A stretch of 64,000 bases of DNA from Lachnospiraceae bacterium (GTDB lineage: Bacteria > Bacillota > Clostridia > Lachnospirales > Lachnospiraceae): the NCBI GenBank assembly GCA_017521195.1, contig JAFXGP010000060.1:1-64000 (forward strand), read 5' to 3'. Under the pieces are notes generated by a model that made no database searches, had not been told where the DNA came from, and worked only from the letters and a program-made list of their open reading frames with translations. Both the position numbers and the translations under genes were made by a program. This document shows positions 59,379 through 64,000 of the stretch, piece after piece (the first letter of the stretch is position 1; each line of letters opens with the position of its first letter).

Positions 59379-61430
59379 ATGACAAACAGACAAGGAAGCT
59401 TATCTATTAATAGTGAAAATATTTTTCCTATTATAAAAAAATGGTTATATTCCGACCATGATATCTTTTTTAGAGAATTAATCTCTAATGGTTGTGATGC
59501 GATTACTAAATTAAAAAAATTAGATATGATGGGAGAATACACATTACCGGACGGTTTCAAAGCCAGAATCGATGTAATTGTTAATCCGGAAGCAAAAACC
59601 TTAACATTTATTGATAACGGTCTTGGTATGACAGCGGAAGAAGTAGAAGAATATATTAATCAGATTGCTTTTTCCGGTGCTACCGATTTCATTGAAAAAT
59701 ATAAAGATAAAACCAACGAAGACCAGATTATCGGTCATTTCGGTTTAGGTTTTTATTCTGCATTTATGGTTGCAGATGAAGTGCACATTGATACACTTTC
59801 TTATAAAGAAGGTGCAACACCGGTTCACTGGGAATGTGATGGTGGTACAGAATATACTATGACGGACGGAGACAAAGCGGAAGTTGGTACTAAGATTACT
59901 TTATTCTTAAACGAAGATGTTTTAGAATTCTGCAATCAGTATAAAGCAAGAGAAGTAATTAAAAAATATTGCTCATTCATGCCAACAGAAATCTACCTTT
60001 CTAAGGCAAATACAGACGAAACAGAAACTATTAAAGCAACAGAAAAATTAGATTCAGATGTGGTTGTAGAAACTATTCCTGCAGAAAAGAAAGAAGACGG
60101 AACTGAAACCGAAGATAAATTAAAAATTAAGAGACGCCCTGAGCTTTTAAATGAAACACAGCCGCTTTGGACGAAACATCCAAACGAATGTACCAAAGAA
60201 GATTATCAGGATTTCTACCGTAAAGTATTTATGGATTACAAGGAGCCTTTATTCTGGATTCATTTAAATATGGATTATCCGTTTAATTTAAAGGGTATTC
60301 TTCATTTCCCTAAGATTAACATGGAATATGAATCCATCGAAGGAACCATTAAGTTATATAACAATCAGGTATTTATCGCGGACAATATCAAAGAAGTTAT
60401 TCCTGAATTCTTATTACTTTTAAAAGGTGTAATTGATTGTCCTGATTTACCGCTTAACGTTTCCAGAAGTGCATTGCAGAACGACGGATTTGTTAAGAAA
60501 ATTTCTGAATACATTACCAAAAAAGTTGCGGATAAATTATCCGGAATGTGCAAAACAGAAAAAGAAGAATACGAAAAATACTGGGATGATATCAGCCCAT
60601 TCATCAAGTTTGGTTGCTTAAAAGATGATAAGTTCTGTGAAAAAATGACAGACTACATTCTGTTCAAGAACTTAGACGGTAAATATATGACTTTACCGGA
60701 ATGTCTGGAAGTAAAACCTATCGATGTAGAAGGTGAAAATGCAACTGATGAAAACGGTGAAAAAGTAGAAGCAGAAATCGTAGAAGAAGAAGTAGATGCA
60801 ACAGAAGAAAGCAAAGAAAAAGTAATCTACTATGTAACTGATGAACAGCAGCAGAGCCAGTATATCAATATGTTTAAATCTGCAAAAATGGATGCTGTTA
60901 TTTTAACTCATAACATTGACCAGCCATTCGTATCCCAGTTAGAAGCTAAAAACGAAGGCATTAAGTTTATGCGTATTGATGCAGACCTTACCGATACATT
61001 TAAAGCAAAAACAAGCAAAAAAGTACAGGAAGAGTTAGCAGCAAAAGCAGAAAGCTTAGGAAAAATCTTTAAGAAAGTTTTAAAGAAAGACGGAATTCAG
61101 ATTAAAATGGAAAAATTGAAAAATAAGAAGATTGCTTCCATGATTACTTTGTCTGAAGAAACACGCCGTATGCAGGATATGATGAAGATGTACGCTATGC
61201 CGGGAATGGATATGTCCATGTTTGGCGGCAAAGAAGGCGAAACCTTAGTATTAAATGCAAATCATCCATTGGTTCAGTATGTAACAGAACATGAAGAAGA
61301 TGACAATACTAAGATGATCTGCGAACAGCTTTACGATCTGGCAAAGATTCAGCATGCACCATTAAACGCAGAAGATATGAATAAATTTATCTTAAGAAGT
61401 AATGAAATTATGATGATGTTAACAAAATAA
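59379..61430 (+). CDS. htpG: Molecular chaperone HtpG (Hsp90)
   Basis: A 683-residue Hsp90. The GHKL ATP site includes FFRELISNGCDAITKL, FIDNGLGMT and GHFGLGFYSAFMVAD. The middle domain has LFWIHLNMDYPFNLKGILHFP-type sequence and LPLNVSRSALQND, and the C-terminal dimerisation domain ends near NEIMMM. It is longer than the 624-residue E. coli protein. Charged acidic insertions are visible near 205-250 and 450-490 (EAEIVEEEVDATEE), the first similar to the eukaryotic charged linker. Control by CIRCE makes it part of the HrcA regulon. Confidence 0.95.
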   Translation: MTNRQGSLSINSENIFPIIKKWLYSDHDIFFRELISNGCDAITKLKKLDMMGEYTLPDGFKARIDVIVNPEAKTLTFIDNGLGMTAEEVEEYINQIAFSGATDFIEKYKDKTNEDQIIGHFGLGFYSAFMVADEVHIDTLSYKEGATPVHWECDGGTEYTMTDGDKAEVGTKITLFLNEDVLEFCNQYKAREVIKKYCSFMPTEIYLSKANTDETETIKATEKLDSDVVVETIPAEKKEDGTETEDKLKIKRRPELLNETQPLWTKHPNECTKEDYQDFYRKVFMDYKEPLFWIHLNMDYPFNLKGILHFPKINMEYESIEGTIKLYNNQVFIADNIKEVIPEFLLLLKGVIDCPDLPLNVSRSALQNDGFVKKISEYITKKVADKLSGMCKTEKEEYEKYWDDISPFIKFGCLKDDKFCEKMTDYILFKNLDGKYMTLPECLEVKPIDVEGENATDENGEKVEAEIVEEEVDATEESKEKVIYYVTDEQQQSQYINMFKSAKMDAVILTHNIDQPFVSQLEAKNEGIKFMRIDADLTDTFKAKTSKKVQEELAAKAESLGKIFKKVLKKDGIQIKMEKLKNKKIASMITLSEETRRMQDMMKMYAMPGMDMSMFGGKEGETLVLNANHPLVQYVTEHEEDDNTKMICEQLYDLAKIQHAPLNAEDMNKFILRSNEIMMMLTK

Positions 61431-62074
61431 GATATGTGATTTTGCTTTTGGTAAAAAGATAGTTTATATAAGCTGAAATCAGAGAAAAACTAAAAGATAT
61501 TAGTTGTATTACAGATTTTAGTATTTGAAACAATAATAACGAGGTTAATTTGGCAAGGATATTTTTACTAGATATTAAGTAAGGAATGAAACAGTCAAAT
61601 TAATCTCGTTTTATGTTTTGGGGTAGGTGGAAGTAGATGAAAGAGGAAAATCAATAGAATCAATCCGTTTGATAAGTAGGATTATGCATAGGTTTAGTTA
61701 GTTGGGCGGATTGATTCAACAATTTAATAACAACAAGATGCTTTTGAGGGAGATTTTTGAATTGAATTAGAAGGATTGGCATCTGAAACACTGTAATATA
61801 AATAAATAATCTGCTTTTTTGAAATTTGAAAGAAGAAATGAAGATAAAAAAGCGGACAAGAAGTGAAATAAAAGGTTTGTAGGATGTTAGCCTAAAATAA
61901 TGGACATATTTTAGCATCCTAATTCGATGATTTATCTAGTTTGAGTTGTAAATTAGTCTCCCAAGAACCTATTTATCCAAGAAACATATAATAATATAAA
62001 AGAATTATTATGCTTAGCCCCATTATTTATCTGAAACTGAGAAGTTAATGAGGTTAGGTGAATAGGAGATTTCT
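61431..62074. other. Intergenic region rich in hairpins
   Basis: No gene is supported. Three structures stand out. ACGAGGTTAATTTG/CAAATTAATCTCGT (61539-61609) is followed by TTTT and may end htpG. GAATCAATCCG/CGGATTGATTC (61657-61717) is a perfect 11-bp inverted repeat. TAGGATG...CTAAAATA pairs with TATTTTAGCATCCTA (61880-61921). A minus-strand frame at 61660-61917 has no SD and is not called. Confidence 0.5.
61539..61614 (+). terminator. Probable terminator of htpG
   Basis: A 14-bp stem with one G-T pair, a long loop and a short T-run (TTTTATGTTTTG). It is about 110 bases past the stop, so the transcript has a long 3' end. Confidence 0.5.
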
Positions 62075-63313
62075 ATGGAGAATACGTTTCTGGGTGGTTT
62101 GCAGGTTGATGTTACCAGAGAAGGAGGATTGATTCCTGTAGAGAATGCCAGAGTAACTATTTTTGATACAGGAAATCCTGACAGAATTATAGAACAGACA
62201 ACGACCAATTCTTCCGGACAGACAGATTTCATACCATTGCCGGCGCCTAATCCGGAATATAGTTTGGAAATTACAGAGGAACAGCCATATTCAGAATATA
62301 ATGTGCGTGTGGAAGCAGAAGGTTACGATCCTTTTTTGGTATCTGCAATGCAAATATTGCCGGGAATTAATTCCTTGCAGCAGATTCCGCTGCGACCTTT
62401 GGCAGTCAGCAGACAACCGGAGCGAAGTGTAATTCCTCCGCACACACTTTTTTATGATTATCCTCCTAAAATACCGGAACCGGAAACCAAACAGATAGAA
62501 GATGACGGTTCCATTATTTTAAGCCGCGTGGTAACACCGGAATATGTAATTGTCCATGATGGACCGCCGGCTGACAACAGTGCAAACAACTATTATGTAA
62601 CCTATAAAGATTACATTAAAAATGTAGCCAGTTCAGAAATATATGCGACATGGCCGGAAAGTACCATTTATGCCAATGTGTTGGCAATTATGTCATTTAC
62701 CATGAATAGGGTTTTTACGGAATATTACCGGGGCAGGGGGTATGACTTTACCATTACTTCCAGTACTGCCTATGATCAGAAATGGATGAAGGATCGTAAT
62801 ATTTATGAAAATATTGATTTTATTGTAGATAGTATTTTTAACAATTATTTATCACGACCGGGGATTAAACAGCCCATTCTCACAAGCTACTGTGACGGAA
62901 ACAGAGTTACCTGTTCCGGCTTAAGTCAATGGGGGTCCAAATCTTTAGGTGATGCGGGATACAGTGCGATTGACATTATTCATTACTATTATGGAGATGA
63001 TATGTTTATCAATACAGCAGATGCCATCAGCGGTGTTCCGTCGTCTTGGCCGGGAGAAAATTTAACCATAGGTTCCGGTGGCTTGAAAGTGCGTCAGCTG
63101 CAGGAAGAATTAAATCGAATTGCACGAAATTATCCTTTAATTCCTACGGTAACAGCCGACGGAGTCTATGGTCCGGAAACAGCAGAAAGTGTTCGTGTAT
63201 TTCAGCAGGTATTTGATTTGCCACAGACAGGAGTCACAGATTTTGCCACCTGGTATCGGGTTTCGGATATTTATGTGGGAGTCAGCAGAATTGCGGAGCC
63301 GGACAGAGGGTAA
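62075..63313 (+). CDS. SpoIID-like protein with N-terminal carbohydrate-regulatory-like and C-terminal peptidoglycan-binding domains
   Basis: A 412-residue protein without signal peptide. Residues 1-110 look like a beta-sandwich (GLIPVENARVTIFDTGNPDR, YNVRVEAEGYDPF). The middle (about 170-315) resembles SpoIID: ASSEIYATWPESTIYANVLA, a long helix, and CSGLSQWGSKSLGDAGYS followed by IDIIHYYYGDD. The C-terminus is a peptidoglycan-binding repeat (LKVRQLQEELNRIA, ADGVYGPETAESVRVFQQVF). It may act on spore peptidoglycan from the mother cell, which would explain the missing signal peptide; that is inference. SD AGGAG. Confidence 0.75.
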   Translation: MENTFLGGLQVDVTREGGLIPVENARVTIFDTGNPDRIIEQTTTNSSGQTDFIPLPAPNPEYSLEITEEQPYSEYNVRVEAEGYDPFLVSAMQILPGINSLQQIPLRPLAVSRQPERSVIPPHTLFYDYPPKIPEPETKQIEDDGSIILSRVVTPEYVIVHDGPPADNSANNYYVTYKDYIKNVASSEIYATWPESTIYANVLAIMSFTMNRVFTEYYRGRGYDFTITSSTAYDQKWMKDRNIYENIDFIVDSIFNNYLSRPGIKQPILTSYCDGNRVTCSGLSQWGSKSLGDAGYSAIDIIHYYYGDDMFINTADAISGVPSSWPGENLTIGSGGLKVRQLQEELNRIARNYPLIPTVTADGVYGPETAESVRVFQQVFDLPQTGVTDFATWYRVSDIYVGVSRIAEPDRG

Positions 63314-63366
63314 TGTTGATAGAGGTAAAAGTGTGAAAACTTTAGAATTATTTAAGAAACAGACGA

Positions 63367-63395
63367 TTGACTTTGCTTAAATAACATATCATAAT
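63367..63395 (+). promoter_or_regulatory. Candidate promoter of the RND transporter gene
   Basis: TTGACT (63367-63372), 17 bases, CATAAT (63390-63395). An AGGAGG SD follows at the proper distance from the gene. Confidence 0.45.
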
Positions 63396-63445
63396 CAAAA
63401 AGAATGTATGTTAAAGAGTGAAAAAAAGAACTATTAGGAGGAAGT

Positions 63446-64000
63446 ATGATTTCTAAGTTTAGTGTTAAAAAGCCGTATACTGTATTGGTTGCGGTTATTA
63501 TGGTAATCATTCTTGGTGTTGTTTCGTTGACCAAGATGACAACGGACCTTTTACCAAATATCAGTTTGCCATATGTCATTGTAATGACAACATATCCCGG
63601 AGCCAGTCCGGAAACTGTGGAAATGGTGGTTACAAAGCCGGTAGAAGCATCTATGGCTACTATCAGCAATGTGGAAAGTATCAGTTCTACATCAAACGAG
63701 AACTATTCCATGGTAATTATGGAATTTGCCCAGTCTGCCAATATGGATTCGGCATCATTGGAAATCAGGGAAAGTCTGGACCAGATAAAGAGTTATTGGG
63801 ATGACTCTATAGGGAATCCCATTATTATGAAATTAAATCCGGATATGTTGCCAATCATGGTAGCGGCTGTAGGTGTGGAAGGTATGGATACAGCAGAAAT
63901 CAGTGATTATACCACCAACTATCTCGTTCCGGAGTTAGAGAGTATTGAAGGTGTAGCTTCTGCTTCTGCCAGCGGATTATTGCAGGAGAGTGTACACGTG
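63446..64000 (+). CDS. RND-family efflux permease (partial, N-terminus)
   Basis: The first 185 residues of an RND transporter, cut by the window end. It starts MISKFSVKKPYTVLVAVIMV with the first membrane helix, then the porter-domain signature TTDLLPNISLPYVIVMTTYP-GASPETVE and PVEASMATISNVESISSTS, closely matching AcrB/HAE1-type permeases of Gram-positives (DLLPNISLP). It uses proton motive force to export drugs or lipids. TTAGGAGGAAGT gives a strong SD. Confidence 0.92.
   Translation, partial: MISKFSVKKPYTVLVAVIMVIILGVVSLTKMTTDLLPNISLPYVIVMTTYPGASPETVEMVVTKPVEASMATISNVESISSTSNENYSMVIMEFAQSANMDSASLEIRESLDQIKSYWDDSIGNPIIMKLNPDMLPIMVAAVGVEGMDTAEISDYTTNYLVPELESIEGVASASASGLLQESVHV

Noticed and set aside
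61660..61917. 85-codon minus-strand frame in the htpG downstream region
   Set aside because: No SD, hydrophobic low-complexity translation, and it lies across inverted repeats.
63168..63380. 70-codon frame overlapping the end of the SpoIID-like gene
   Set aside because: It is an out-of-frame reading of the peptidoglycan-binding repeat without its own SD.

Overview
The window looks like the chromosome of a low-GC, spore-forming member of the Clostridia, most likely Lachnospiraceae. The basis is the AT-rich codon use, Shine-Dalgarno (SD)-led tightly packed operons, CotF-type coat proteins, a PPi-dependent phosphofructokinase, a CUT1 sugar importer that lacks its own ATPase, SbcCD, a CIRCE-linked htpG, and many small families typical of gut Lachnospiraceae. 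There is no rRNA, CRISPR array, prophage or insertion sequence.

Layout. 1-4 kb: tRNA-Gln and tRNA-Lys, a ZIP metal transporter, a ROK glucokinase, a sugar nucleotidyltransferase and a rhomboid protease. 4-6.5 kb: an Rpn-family nuclease with a 12-nt minisatellite, a broken metalloprotease-like gene remnant and an AraC regulator. 6.9-14.9 kb: a sugar operon with binding protein, two permeases, a small membrane protein, a GH95-like hydrolase and a GH112 galactoside phosphorylase. 15-17 kb: PPi-phosphofructokinase, a large palindromic element and tRNA-Leu. 17.2-22.2 kb: a CheX/CheY/LacI operon, then an operator-controlled pair made of a glycogen-phosphorylase-like pseudoenzyme and MalQ. 22.5-26 kb: small accessory genes, a PD-(D/E)XK nuclease and a stand-alone DegV. 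26.1-35.9 kb: a six-gene phosphorelay. 36-44.4 kb: arginine synthesis (argG divergent from argC-GNAT-argJ-argB-argD) and an orphan solute-binding-like protein. 44.5-52.3 kb: comEA, a two-component system with a GerMN lipoprotein, comEC and holA. 52.3-64 kb: DJ-1, CotF proteins, sbcDC, a PrsA-like lipoprotein, htpG, a SpoIID-like peptidoglycan-binding protein and the start of an RND transporter.

The strongest candidate for an undescribed system is the 26.1-35.9 kb operon. It combines a cytosolic PAS kinase, a REC protein with a degenerate HD-GYP domain, a lone receiver, a CheA-like kinase without the CheW-binding domain, a membrane kinase-REC-HPt protein, and a membrane kinase-REC protein whose C-terminus is a complete DegV (fatty-acid-binding, FakB-type) domain. 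A free DegV gene lies just upstream. I infer a multi-input phosphorelay that may read a lipid ligand.

The second candidate is the gene before malQ. It keeps the N-terminal fold signatures of glycogen phosphorylase but has lost its glycine-rich segment, the NDTHP substrate motif and the whole PLP domain. It looks like a retained non-catalytic glucan or regulatory protein. A CheX-CheY-LacI operon lies immediately upstream and a perfect TGAAAACGTTTTCA operator sits between them.

All calls come from reading the sequence and from remembered family features; no database search was run.
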